Assembly: GCF_000504205.1 (NCBI RefSeq)
Contig: NZ_AZAJ01000001.1
Coordinates: 186,001 to 250,000, forward strand
Origin: Methanolobus tindarius DSM 2278
GTDB lineage: Archaea > Halobacteriota > Methanosarcinia > Methanosarcinales > Methanosarcinaceae
Length of the DNA: 64,000 nucleotides
Reading direction: 5' to 3'
This document shows, piece by piece, positions 36,604-45,500 of this stretch. The notes under the pieces are model-generated. The model searched no databases and was not told the origin of the DNA. It was given only the letters and a program-made list of their open reading frames with translations. The first letter of the stretch is position 1, and every line of letters begins with the position of its first letter. The position numbers and the translations under genes were made by a program.

Positions 36604-37515
36604 TCATTCTAAATCCGACATTGTGCTAACATTGATATTTTCATTGTTAATTTTGTTTAGAATATATCTTAGTCGCTTCTCAACCACATTACCTTTAATG
36701 GCCCAATACATTGGTCTTCCCTTTCCAATCTGAGGGAACTTTTCATAGGAAAGATCAATTGGATGAAAATAAAAAACGGTGTTCCCTCTTTTTAAACTCT
36801 GTTTTAGGCCTTTAAGCATCATATGTGCTCCAAGGAAACGAAGCATTGGCCCTCCAGATGTTGGAACCTTAAAACTTGCAAATTCATAGTAAGCCCATGG
36901 GTATTCTACAATTCCTCTTTTTGAACCCATTTCCAGTGAACCTTTCACTGGATAATATGGATAAGTGGAAACGCCTTCTAAAGTAGAATCAGTTTTATTA
37001 TAAAGAGAATTTACACAAACAGATGAATCATATTTGAACCCTATCTTTTCAAGAGAATCCACCATCCAACCACCGATCAAAGCATTTGGTGCTCTGTAGC
37101 CTGTAACTTTTTGACCAGATATCTTTTCAAGAATATTTCTGGCTTCTATTGTCCTTTTCTCAAATTCATCAGCGCTCATCAGAGGCTGTTTTGTTTTCGG
37201 ATCGATCTTGCAAGCGTGGTGCAAACCATGACAGGCTATTTCATGCCCTCTTTCTGCAATGGATTCAATCAGGCCCGGATAATGTTCTGCTATATCTGCC
37301 ACTACAAAAAAAGTTGCATTTACATTGAATTCATCAAGTATGTCTAACACTCTTTTTGTGGGCTCTGTAAGATAATCGTATCGATATTCCCAATTATCAA
37401 AAAAATCATCGACATCTTTGTAAACGGAGAAAGTAGAACCACAAACCGAAGGTATGTGATACCAATCCTCAACATCTACAGTTACAGATAAACTATTACC
37501 ATTACCCAAGAGCAT
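36604..37515 (-). CDS. Polysaccharide deacetylase (NodB-like)
   Basis: A protein of 303 aa that would remove an N- or O-acetyl group from a glycan. The NodB motifs are present: SVTVDVEDWYHIP with the catalytic Asp pair (D-x-D), HGLHHACKIDPKT for the metal His, and GYRAPN. The C-terminal part (LRFLGAHMMLKGLKQSL, YFHPIDLS) fits the subfamily seen in exopolysaccharide loci. Two adjacent ATGs are possible; the second (37515) is used. It follows the double glycosyltransferase by about 20 nt. Confidence 0.88.
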   Translation of the reverse strand: MLLGNGNSLSVTVDVEDWYHIPSVCGSTFSVYKDVDDFFDNWEYRYDYLTEPTKRVLDILDEFNVNATFFVVADIAEHYPGLIESIAERGHEIACHGLHHACKIDPKTKQPLMSADEFEKRTIEARNILEKISGQKVTGYRAPNALIGGWMVDSLEKIGFKYDSSVCVNSLYNKTDSTLEGVSTYPYYPVKGSLEMGSKRGIVEYPWAYYEFASFKVPTSGGPMLRFLGAHMMLKGLKQSLKRGNTVFYFHPIDLSYEKFPQIGKGRPMYWAIKGNVVEKRLRYILNKINNENINVSTMSDLE

Positions 37516-37536
37516 CAAGTCCGTTTTTTACTATTA

Positions 37537-39090
37537 TTAATTTTGCTGACAAGCCACCCTGTTACATTCCTGCATATCAAACAACATCGCAAACAAAGTA
37601 AACTGAATTCCAGTGATCAAAAACAATGCATCAAGCAAAGGATAATTCTGTGATATAGGGAATCCAAACACCATTTTACCCAGTAAAATATAAGCTCCAA
37701 AAAGAACACCCAATGGAACCAGAATCATCCCAAATATATAGAACAGCACAAGTGGGTGGAAGCTCAATACCATGTACTTCATCTTGAGTCTCCATAGGAA
37801 CTTCTTGAAGAGCATTATTGAAACTTTGCCCATGTAGTTGCTGTATTTGATGGTAGAACGTTCCTGACCGTAGCGTGCTGGCATGGTTATGTCCATGGTG
37901 CGGAAGCCGAAGGCATTCAGCTTTACCAGCATGTCGTTGCAGTAACCGTAGTAGGTGTAAAGGTTGTGCAAATCCATGTTTGAGAGGGCTTTTTTGGAGA
38001 TGGCGGTGTAGCCGTTCTGGGGGTCCATAATGTGCCAGTATCCGCTGGCTATCTTTGTTATCATAGTGAGAAGGCCATTTCCAAAAGATCTCCATTTGCT
38101 CATGCCTACGCGGAACTCTTCACTGAGCAGGCGGTTGCCTTTGGTGTAGTCTGCCTTGCCTTCGATTATTGGCATCAGGAGATTTGGAAGCTGCTGGGGG
38201 TTCATCTGGTTGTCACCGCCCATGACACATACTATATCCATATTCTCCTTCAAGGATTGCTGGTATCCATGAAGGATGGCTGCTCCTACTCCCTGGTTCA
38301 CTTTGTGGGTGATCACGTGCAGACGTGGATCGTCGATGGATTCCAGTACCTCAGCTGTTTTGTCAGTACTACAATCGTTGATTACGTATATTCTGTCCAC
38401 GTATTCAGGGATACCATTAACAGTTATCTTAATTAATTTCTCTTCATTGTATGCAGGAACTACCACACCAATATGATATTTCTGTAAAACATCATAATCA
38501 TGATTGTACAGAGTTGATGCTGGAAGCATCCTTACATCATATCCTGCCTTTTTTGCATCCTTGAGCAGGGAAAGCTCAACTGAAGTGCCGTTCTCACAAA
38601 ATTGAAGAGAATCCACAATATTTGATGAAAATGCAGTGAATCCCATGCACTGTCCTACCAAACCGGCATCTAAGGAAGCTTCACAAACTAAAGAACCTTC
38701 GAAATCCTCGTCCATGCCTATTATTGAAAGGACATCCCTATCTTTGAAAAGCGTATTTCCACTTACTACATCAGCTTCAAGCCAGAGTATAGGCTCAACA
38801 AGCCGAGGGATATCTTCTGGGTTGTGATGGCCGTTTGCATAAAGAGTAACGATAATCCGAGGATCAAGCTCTTTTGCAGCTTTGAAGCCAGATTTCAAAG
38901 CTTCAATCCTACCCAAATTAGTTTCATGCCTCACAAGTTTTGCACCAAGGCTTTGAGCGATAAAACCAGTTGCATCTTTGCTACAATCATCAACAACGAT
39001 AACCTCATCTACATAATGCCTGGCCTTTTTAATAACATCATGTATGTGTACTTCTTCATTGAATGCAGGTATAACTGCAACTATTGTCAT
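37537..39090 (-). CDS. Tandem GT2 glycosyltransferase, first domain apparently inactive
   Basis: A membrane-anchored protein of 517 aa with two GT-A domains. Domain 1 (residues 1 to about 195) starts VAVIPAFNEEVHIHDVIKKA and keeps VVDDCSKDAT, but where active members have LDADGQHDPEDI it reads LYANGHHNPEDI (residues 83-94), so the metal-binding Asp residues are replaced (Tyr84, Asn86, Asn90). Domain 2 (about 206-420) has VVVPAYNEEKLIKITVNGIP, VINDCSTDKTAEV and VMGGDNQMNPQQLP, close to the active form of dolichyl-phosphate-sugar synthases, and is followed by two membrane helices near the C-terminus. It is the first gene of the minus-strand glycan operon. A regulatory or acceptor-holding role for domain 1 is inference. 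Confidence 0.9.
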   Translation of the reverse strand: MTIVAVIPAFNEEVHIHDVIKKARHYVDEVIVVDDCSKDATGFIAQSLGAKLVRHETNLGRIEALKSGFKAAKELDPRIIVTLYANGHHNPEDIPRLVEPILWLEADVVSGNTLFKDRDVLSIIGMDEDFEGSLVCEASLDAGLVGQCMGFTAFSSNIVDSLQFCENGTSVELSLLKDAKKAGYDVRMLPASTLYNHDYDVLQKYHIGVVVPAYNEEKLIKITVNGIPEYVDRIYVINDCSTDKTAEVLESIDDPRLHVITHKVNQGVGAAILHGYQQSLKENMDIVCVMGGDNQMNPQQLPNLLMPIIEGKADYTKGNRLLSEEFRVGMSKWRSFGNGLLTMITKIASGYWHIMDPQNGYTAISKKALSNMDLHNLYTYYGYCNDMLVKLNAFGFRTMDITMPARYGQERSTIKYSNYMGKVSIMLFKKFLWRLKMKYMVLSFHPLVLFYIFGMILVPLGVLFGAYILLGKMVFGFPISQNYPLLDALFLITGIQFTLFAMLFDMQECNRVACQQN

Positions 39091-39407
39091 TGCCTATCCA
39101 ACCACCGTTTTATTACTGTGCACACCGGGCAAATGAAAAAACGCCATTATGAGCCGGAATTCTTATGCACATACGTTTTTTGTACTATTGACAGTGTAAA
39201 TAAAGGTTATTAAATATAAAAGTTTCTCATTTTTAGTGTCAACTGCTTTATAAAATAAGTCAAATATAACTCGTTACAAATATTTATAGTTTGTTCGTAA
39301 AACTACGAAAACACTATCATGAATCATGGTAAAAATCTTATCAATTAAAAAATATGAAAAAACTGAAAAGAAAAACAATAATCTTTAGAAATATATGATC
39401 AAGAAGT
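39091..39407. other. Intergenic region before glycan operon
   Basis: A stretch of about 317 bp with no recognised gene. It is AT-rich and holds the likely promoter of the minus-strand operon (AT-rich runs near 39205-39260). No repeat family member was seen. Confidence 0.3.
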
Positions 39408-39590
39408 TTAATTACTCAAGATATCTCGCAAATGCACAAAAGGATGGCAAACTACAGATACAGAAGAATTTGAAGATAAATCAGAAGCAAAGATTCTGTA
39501 CCTGCCACAATAAACTCCACCGCCATCTTCACTACATGTCATGGCACTGGAACTGGCACACTCACACTTGTCATAGAATTTGCATTTCAT
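39408..39590 (-). CDS. Small cysteine-rich protein
   Basis: A protein of 60 aa (MKCKFYDKCECASSSAMTCS, then EDGGGVYCGRYRIF). The spacing Cys3, Cys9, Cys11, Cys19, Cys28 with a CGxYR end looks like a small metal-binding module. A GAGGT ribosome site lies 7 nt upstream and a TATA-like stretch (TATATATTAATATA) lies further upstream, so I take it as real. The last 20 residues look less constrained. Function is unknown. Confidence 0.5.
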   Translation of the reverse strand: MKCKFYDKCECASSSAMTCSEDGGGVYCGRYRIFASDLSSNSSVSVVCHPFVHLRDILSN

Positions 39591-39740
39591 GTTTATACCT
39601 CTGTATCAAAACCTGCAAATATAAATATAATTTATATTAATATATAGTTTTCTGAATAAAACTGTGCAATGTGTAGCAGGAAACCGAATTCATAGCATTG
39701 ATGTAGCTATATGGACTATGATGAGTACTTACTAGTAATT

Positions 39741-39786
39741 AATCACAAAACTAAAGTGACCATACGCCGAAGGCGGCACATTTCGA
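39741..39786 (+). repeat. Dispersed palindromic repeat, copy B
   Basis: AATCACAAAACTAAAGTGAC, then CATACGCCGAAGGCGGCACA and TTTCGA. The lead-in matches copy C (40923) almost base for base and the core matches copy A (6810). It lies in the 331-bp gap between the small Cys-rich gene and hicB. Confidence 0.6.
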
Positions 39787-39921
39787 TACTACTTAAATAA
39801 GAAAGATTATCAGAATGGAATCAAAATATCAAACAATCGTTCTATATTTACTGAGCGACCACATTGTATTCCAGCATAGTTAATATATAGTAAAGAAGCA
39901 GATAGAGAACAGGTTAATTAG

Positions 39922-40146
39922 ATGATGACTAAATATACTGCATATATAGAAAAGGATCCTGAAACCGGCTGCTATGTTGCTATCGTACCGGGAATTCCAG
40001 GAGCTCATACACAGGCTGACACACTTGATGAACTGAATGTCAGGTTAAAAGAAGTAATCGAACTCTGTCTTGAAGAAATGGATCCCGAAGAAAAAGTCTC
40101 TATCCCTGAGTTTGTGGGCGTTTCACAGATAGAGGTAACTGTATGA
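39922..40146 (+). CDS. hicB: HicB-type antitoxin, second pair
   Basis: A protein of 74 aa: YTAYIEKDPETGCYVAIVPG, then IPGAHTQADTLDELNVRLKE, the same fold and segment order as the HicB at 24782-25000. Two consecutive ATGs are available. Its stop overlaps the hicA start (GTATGA). The two HicB proteins share the AHTQADTLDELN/CHTQAETLDELN block but differ elsewhere. Confidence 0.88.
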   Translation: MMTKYTAYIEKDPETGCYVAIVPGIPGAHTQADTLDELNVRLKEVIELCLEEMDPEEKVSIPEFVGVSQIEVTV

Positions 40147-40376
40147 CCAGGTTGCCACTGGTAGATGCCAAAAAGATGGAAAAGATATTACATAAGATTG
40201 GTTTTAAAAAGACCCGCCATAAAGGTAGTCATGCATTTTACAGACACGCAGATGGTAGAACAACTACGATTCCTTTTCACTCTAACAAAAAACTTGCACG
40301 TCCTCTCATAAGAGCAATACTTAATGAAATAAACATCACAATAGAAGAGTATAACGAATTAATACGGAACATTTGA
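40143..40376 (+). CDS. hicA: HicA-type mRNA interferase toxin, second pair
   Basis: A protein of 77 aa with ILHKIGFKKTRHKGSHAFYR carrying the catalytic His after KGS, then GRTTTIPFHSNKKLARPLIR. It is intact and translationally coupled to hicB. The two HicBA pairs lie about 15 kb apart at either side of the glycan island. Confidence 0.9.
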   Translation: MTRLPLVDAKKMEKILHKIGFKKTRHKGSHAFYRHADGRTTTIPFHSNKKLARPLIRAILNEINITIEEYNELIRNI

Positions 40377-40504
40377 TCTTCCAATCGAAACAAAAAAGTT
40401 TCGTAGTAACATGTCTGCCTAAGCAATTCAGAAATAATAAAAAACAGACTCAACTAATCAATCTCCCTGATCTAAACCATTTACATTTAAGCGTAGGAAT
40501 CCTT

Positions 40505-40858
40505 TTACGGACTTAAGCAAATACCTCGCAGATGCATCACCATTGTATCTATCTTCTCATACATCGCTTCCTTCAAATCCTCTTCTCTAATGATATCAAA
40601 AGTACTGTACTCACCAGTAGGCTCTTTGTAAACAACATCAATACTCATTACCTTAATAGGATATTGAGTAATGTTAACCTTTTCAAGCAAAATCGTGATG
40701 CTACTATCCTCACCTTCGCATATAACCTGCACAGTCCCATCATCAAGATTTCTTACACGTCCATTAAGATCAAGATCAAAAGCTATCTCATCGATAAAAT
40801 CCCTGAAACCTGCCTTTTGAACTCTACCATGTATTATGATCTCTGCACGTTTCTTCAT
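40505..40858 (-). CDS. acyP: Acylphosphatase-like protein with C-terminal extension
   Basis: A protein of 117 aa. The acylphosphatase loop is HGRVQKAGFRDFIDEIAFDL, with the phosphate-binding Arg in GFR, and the second catalytic residue (Asn) is in GRVRNLDDGTVQVICEGE. Usual acylphosphatases are about 90 aa; this has about 25 extra residues (EEDLKEAMYEKIDTMVMHLR). The G-V-G of the loop is K-A-G here. It would hydrolyse small acyl phosphates. Confidence 0.88.
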   Translation of the reverse strand: MKKRAEIIIHGRVQKAGFRDFIDEIAFDLDLNGRVRNLDDGTVQVICEGEDSSITILLEKVNITQYPIKVMSIDVVYKEPTGEYSTFDIIREEDLKEAMYEKIDTMVMHLRGICLSP

Positions 40859-40922
40859 ATCAGTACATTTTTCCCAAAGTGATATAAAAGTTATTATCGT
40901 ACCTCTTTAACATATCAGACGT

Positions 40923-40965
40923 AATCACAAAACTAAAATGACCATATGACGAAGACTGCACATTC
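40923..40965 (+). repeat. Dispersed palindromic repeat, copy C
   Basis: AATCACAAAACTAAAATGAC, then CATATGACGAAGACTGCACA. It matches copy B along the whole length, but the palindromic core has decayed. Confidence 0.5.
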
Positions 40966-41021
40966 AAAAAAACATAAGACTACGATTATTAGTTTTTGAT
41001 GCCCTAAAAAGATCTACAATT

Positions 41022-41606
41022 TTATTCCACAGGCTCATACCTGAACCCGAATCCCAGATCCTTCAACGCCAGCAGTGCCATGAACATCACACAGAATATG
41101 AAGAACACCGAAACAAAGCATGCGAAATTATAGTAGAAGAAGTCCACACCTGATAGTTTCACATTCATGACGGAAAAAATACTAAGTGGTTCATTATATA
41201 CCGGATACAGGTAAGTAAGTCCACCATCTGCGATATCATCCAGCAGAAGATGTGACAGGAAAGCAGCTTCTGCAAAAATACCAATGGATGAAGCCTTGGA
41301 CACATTTCTATAGAAAATATACCCCAGCAGAAACGCAAGTATAAATGCTACAATACCGAACAGCAATGAGTGAGTTGGAACAGAACCTATCCTTGTGTGC
41401 TGAAGAGTACCATTTAAAAAATAATTCCACACAGCAGGTACATCCGGGAACACCGAACCTACGCTGCCCACAAAAAACAGCAGACCCAGGTGTTTTGCAT
41501 CCTTAAGAGTCATTTCTCTTCTGAAACCACTTCCTGCTATTGCAAATATCCCCACAAGGGATACACAGAAAATGAAAAATGACAGATGAAATGCTGGATA
41601 TGGCAT
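41022..41606 (-). CDS. YdjM-like membrane-bound metal-dependent hydrolase
   Basis: A membrane protein of 194 aa with about five helices and conserved polar motifs that fit the YdjM (DUF457) family: VFPDVPAVWNYF, PTHSLLFGIVAF and LSHLLLDDIADGG, giving the expected D, H and HxxxD residues. The ATG at 41606 lies about 26 nt from a TATA box on the same strand (GATTTATATAAT, 41627-41638), so the transcript is probably leaderless. It is divergent from a second member of the same kind. Confidence 0.8.
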   Translation of the reverse strand: MPYPAFHLSFFIFCVSLVGIFAIAGSGFRREMTLKDAKHLGLLFFVGSVGSVFPDVPAVWNYFLNGTLQHTRIGSVPTHSLLFGIVAFILAFLLGYIFYRNVSKASSIGIFAEAAFLSHLLLDDIADGGLTYLYPVYNEPLSIFSVMNVKLSGVDFFYYNFACFVSVFFIFCVMFMALLALKDLGFGFRYEPVE

Positions 41607-41626
41607 GGATTAGTATACTAATTATA

Positions 41627-41640
41627 ATTATATAAATCTG
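41627..41640 (-). promoter_or_regulatory. TATA box of a probably leaderless transcript
   Basis: CAGATTTATATAAT on the minus strand lies about 26 nt from the ATG at 41606, which is the usual distance to the transcription start itself. No ribosome site is present before the ATG. Confidence 0.45.
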
Positions 41641-41726
41641 GTGTCCATATATATGAAAACTTTACCTCACACAAAATATCACCCAACCATAAAAGACAAT
41701 ACTTAAACCAAACCATATCAGTTAAT

Positions 41727-42275
41727 ATGTTCATCTTTGGCCATATTGGAATTACCCTTGGATTATTCATCCTAATCAAAAAGTTCCCTGTTATTCCTGA
41801 TTTTTCCCGGTTTAACCTGAACATTCCTTTAATTGTATTCGGTGCCATGCTCCCTGACATTCTGGATAAGCCTCTTGGAGAAGTCCTGCTTGCAGATTCA
41901 CTTGCAAACGGCAGGATATATGGCCACACATTACTCTTCTTTTTCCTAGTCCTGGCAACAGCATACTACTTTTACAAAAAGAAAGATAATTCCAATCTGC
42001 TAATAATACCTTTTGCCTCCTTCATGCACCTGATGGAAGACAGGATGTGGACAACTCCCCAAACACTATTCTGGCCCCTGTTTGGCTGGCATTTTCCTGA
42101 TGGATACCAATCAGCAGGCATACTTGACTACTTCCTCAGCATATTCAAAAATGCCTACACTCCTGCAATGAGTTTTGTGTTCCTGTCGGAATTGCTGGGT
42201 CTACTAATATTAGTAGCTGTCATTGCGAACCAAACAATTCGATCATATATAATATACAAAAAAGAAAAAGATTAA
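41727..42275 (+). CDS. YdjM-like membrane-bound metal-dependent hydrolase
   Basis: A membrane protein of 182 aa starting MFIFGHIGITLGLFILIKKF, with GAMLPDILDKPLGE, GRIYGHTLLFFF and FASFMHLMEDRMW giving the His/Asp residues of the family. The C-terminus has a final helix and a basic tail. No ribosome site precedes the ATG and ACTTAAAC lies about 22 nt upstream, again suggesting a leaderless transcript. Substrate unknown. Confidence 0.8.
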   Translation: MFIFGHIGITLGLFILIKKFPVIPDFSRFNLNIPLIVFGAMLPDILDKPLGEVLLADSLANGRIYGHTLLFFFLVLATAYYFYKKKDNSNLLIIPFASFMHLMEDRMWTTPQTLFWPLFGWHFPDGYQSAGILDYFLSIFKNAYTPAMSFVFLSELLGLLILVAVIANQTIRSYIIYKKEKD

Positions 42276-42428
42276 TTGCAGAAGAGGAGAAACATTAAAT
42301 GTACTGTATAAACAGTTCCTGAAATAAAAATCAGAAAATTAATACATATACAGTCACCCAATAAATACAGTAAGAAGAAACAAAAGCTGTATTCATTTTC
42401 GACACCATACCAAACCTTTTCAAGTAGA

Positions 42429-42440
42429 AAATATATAAAT
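42429..42440 (+). promoter_or_regulatory. TATA box of the hybrid kinase
   Basis: AAATATATAAAT, about 105 nt before the kinase ATG. The predicted leader is about 75-80 nt. The rest of the 264-bp gap shows no gene. Confidence 0.45.
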
Positions 42441-42539
42441 ACCTGAAAAACTGAGATGCTGTAATACAAAAATGCGCTTTCTTAGGCCACATTCATTGAT
42501 TTTATTGTATGTCCACAAGTTTGCATAACGGCAGGAATC

Positions 42540-45500
42540 ATGACTAAAAATTATGAAGAGAATCTTAAGCTGAAAAAGCTGGTTGCTTATTCAGAAGAAC
42601 TTTTCCAGAGCTCTGCAGATGAAACGGATTATGATCGTATAACCGAAATGATGAATAATATTTCTGGTGCCAGATACGCTGCTTTTATTCTTTTTGATGA
42701 GAACATCAATGCATATGTTACAAAAAGCGTCCATGCAAGCAATGACCACATCAAAAAAGCTAGTCATATACTGAATCTGGAACTTGTGGGAAAAGTCTGG
42801 GACAAGCAAACAGGTCTGGAAAATAAAATACAGAACAGTATTATCACTCGTTTCTCATCAATACATGAACTTACAAAAGGATTGTTCCCAGAAACTCCAA
42901 TATTATTGCTTGAAAAAACGTTCAATGCAGGCCAGACAATTATTGCCAATATTGTCAGAAATGATTTTAACCTGGGATATTTTGTACTAATCTATCATGT
43001 TAAAGAAGAACTCCTCAATGAAGAACTAATTGAAGTTTTCTCCCGTCAGGTCGGCTTGATGCTGGAAAGGAAAAAAACAGAAGAAAAACTTCAGTTCCAG
43101 TTCAGATACCAGAAAATGATATCTGAGATAAGTTCCAGCTTCCTGAGCGTTTCTGATGATAAACTGGATAAAACCATAGATGAGGCATTGGAAACCTGCA
43201 GGGAGCTCTTTAAAGTGGAAAGAGCATTTGTATTTCTGTATTCTGATGACAAAAAATCTCTGAAAAAATGCTATGAATGCTGCGACGATGGAATCGATCC
43301 ACATGCAGACAGCTTCATTGACATGAAACTTAGTGATTATCCATGGTTTGAAGATAAACTCGGAGAACATGATCACATATACGTGCCTGATACAGAGAAA
43401 CTGCCACCGGAAGCTGAAGTTGAAAAGAATAAGTGGAAGGAATATTCCATAAGATCCACACTTCACATACCAATTACTGAAAGTTCAGGAATTATCGGTT
43501 TTTTAGGTTTTAATTCCATCCGTGAACAAAAATGGTCTGACGAGCAGATAACACTACTGAAAGTCCTTGCAGGAATAATAGTCAGTGCACTTGAAAAGAG
43601 GGCTGAGAGAGAAGAGCTGCAAATTCAGAAAAAAAGGCTTAGTGATGCACAGAGAATAGGAAAAACAGGAAGCTGGGAATTTGACATGAACACAGGAATA
43701 GTTCATGCTTCAAAAGAAGCTTTCAGATTATATGGCTTAAAGGACAACAGTATAACTATTCGTCAAGTCCAGTCCCTTGTTCTCCCTCAATTCAGACCAG
43801 AACTTGACAGAGCATTAAAAGACCTCATAGAGCACAACAAACCATATTATGTTGAATTCGACATGAAAAGGCCATATGATGGTGAAATACGTCATATGTC
43901 TTCAATTGCAGAATACCAGGCAGAAAAAAACATTGTAGCAGGGACACTTCAGGACATAACCGAGCAAAAGGAAGCAGAGAAAAAGATCGCTGAAAAAGAA
44001 GTATGGAAACATGAACTAATAAAAGACTCCATGGATGGCATAGTGGTCCTTGACATGCTCGGAGGAGTTTATGAAGCAAACCAGCGTTATGCAGACATGC
44101 TTGGGTATTCCCTTGATGAAATTAAGAATATGCATGCATGGGACTGGGACAAAAACATAGACATCGAACAACTGCCATGGACATTGAAATCTACACGAAA
44201 ATATGACAGGTATATTGAAACCCAGCACCAGAAAAAAGATGGTACTATAATAGATGTAGAGATAAGCTCCAGCAGTGCAGTTTGTGGTGACCGGGAACTT
44301 TTGTTCTGTGTATGCAGAGACATAACAGACAGAAAACGTTCGCAAGATGAATTAAAAAATAGAACGCAATTACTTGATATTGCTCTTGATGCTACTTGTG
44401 CCGGAATATGGGATGTAGATCTGCTGACAGGAAACATAGAACTACAGGGACTTGAAAGCTGGAAAAAAATAACAGGATACGAAATCACTGATTTTTCCAA
44501 TTATAACCTTACAATGTGGCAACAACTTATCCATCCGGATGATTCCGAAGATGTCATCAGTAAATTCACAAACACAGCTTCCGGGAAAAACGATCATTAT
44601 ATGGCAGAATACAGAATGCTGCATAAAAAAGGATACTGGGTATGGGTACGTGCTCATGGAAGAGTTGCAAGCTATGATAAAGATGGAAAAGCCCTGCATG
44701 TTTACGGAACACACATCAGCATAGATGAAAACAAAAAAGCAGAAGAAAAAGCAAAGGCTGCAAGCCAAGCTAAATCAGATTTCCTTGCCAATATCAGTCA
44801 TGAAATCCGCACACCATTAAATGGAATTATAGGATTTTCCGATTTACTTATTGAGTCACAGCTAAGTCCTTCGCAACTCCATCATATGCAGACAATACAG
44901 GCATCTGCCAACTCACTTCTCGATCTGATAAATGATGTGCTTGATATCTCTAAGATAGAAGCCGGTAAACTTGAACTTGAAAATGAAAAGTTCGACCTTA
45001 GAGAGTTATGTGAACAGATAGCAGATATGCTGAAGTATACCGCACATGCAAAAGGAATTGAACTTTTACTTAACATCTCATCAGAGATTCCTGATTTTAT
45101 CGTTGCCGACCGCATAAGACTAAGACAGGTGCTTGTGAATCTTCTGGGAAATGCCATCAAATTCACAATCACCGGTGAAGTCGAAATGGAGGTCCATATA
45201 GACAAGATCCATCCTGATTGTAAAGCTGACATCAGATTCACTGTTACTGACACCGGTATAGGAATTCCAGCAGACAGGCAAAAAGAAGTATTTGAAGCTT
45301 TTTCGCAAGCTGACAATTCTATTTCCAGAAAATACGGAGGAACTGGCCTTGGTCTTAGTATTTCAAACCGGCTCCTTGAGAAAATGGATTCCAGACTTGA
45401 ACTTAGCAGTGAAGAAGGAAATGGAAGTATCTTCAGTTTTTCAGTATTGATGCCTTACGAATATACAGGGAAATCAGACAAAAACAAGTCTCCTGAATAT

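Noticed and set aside
39395-39640. An 81-codon plus-strand frame
   Set aside because: It overlaps the better supported small cysteine-rich gene on the other strand, and its sequence has no recognisable pattern.
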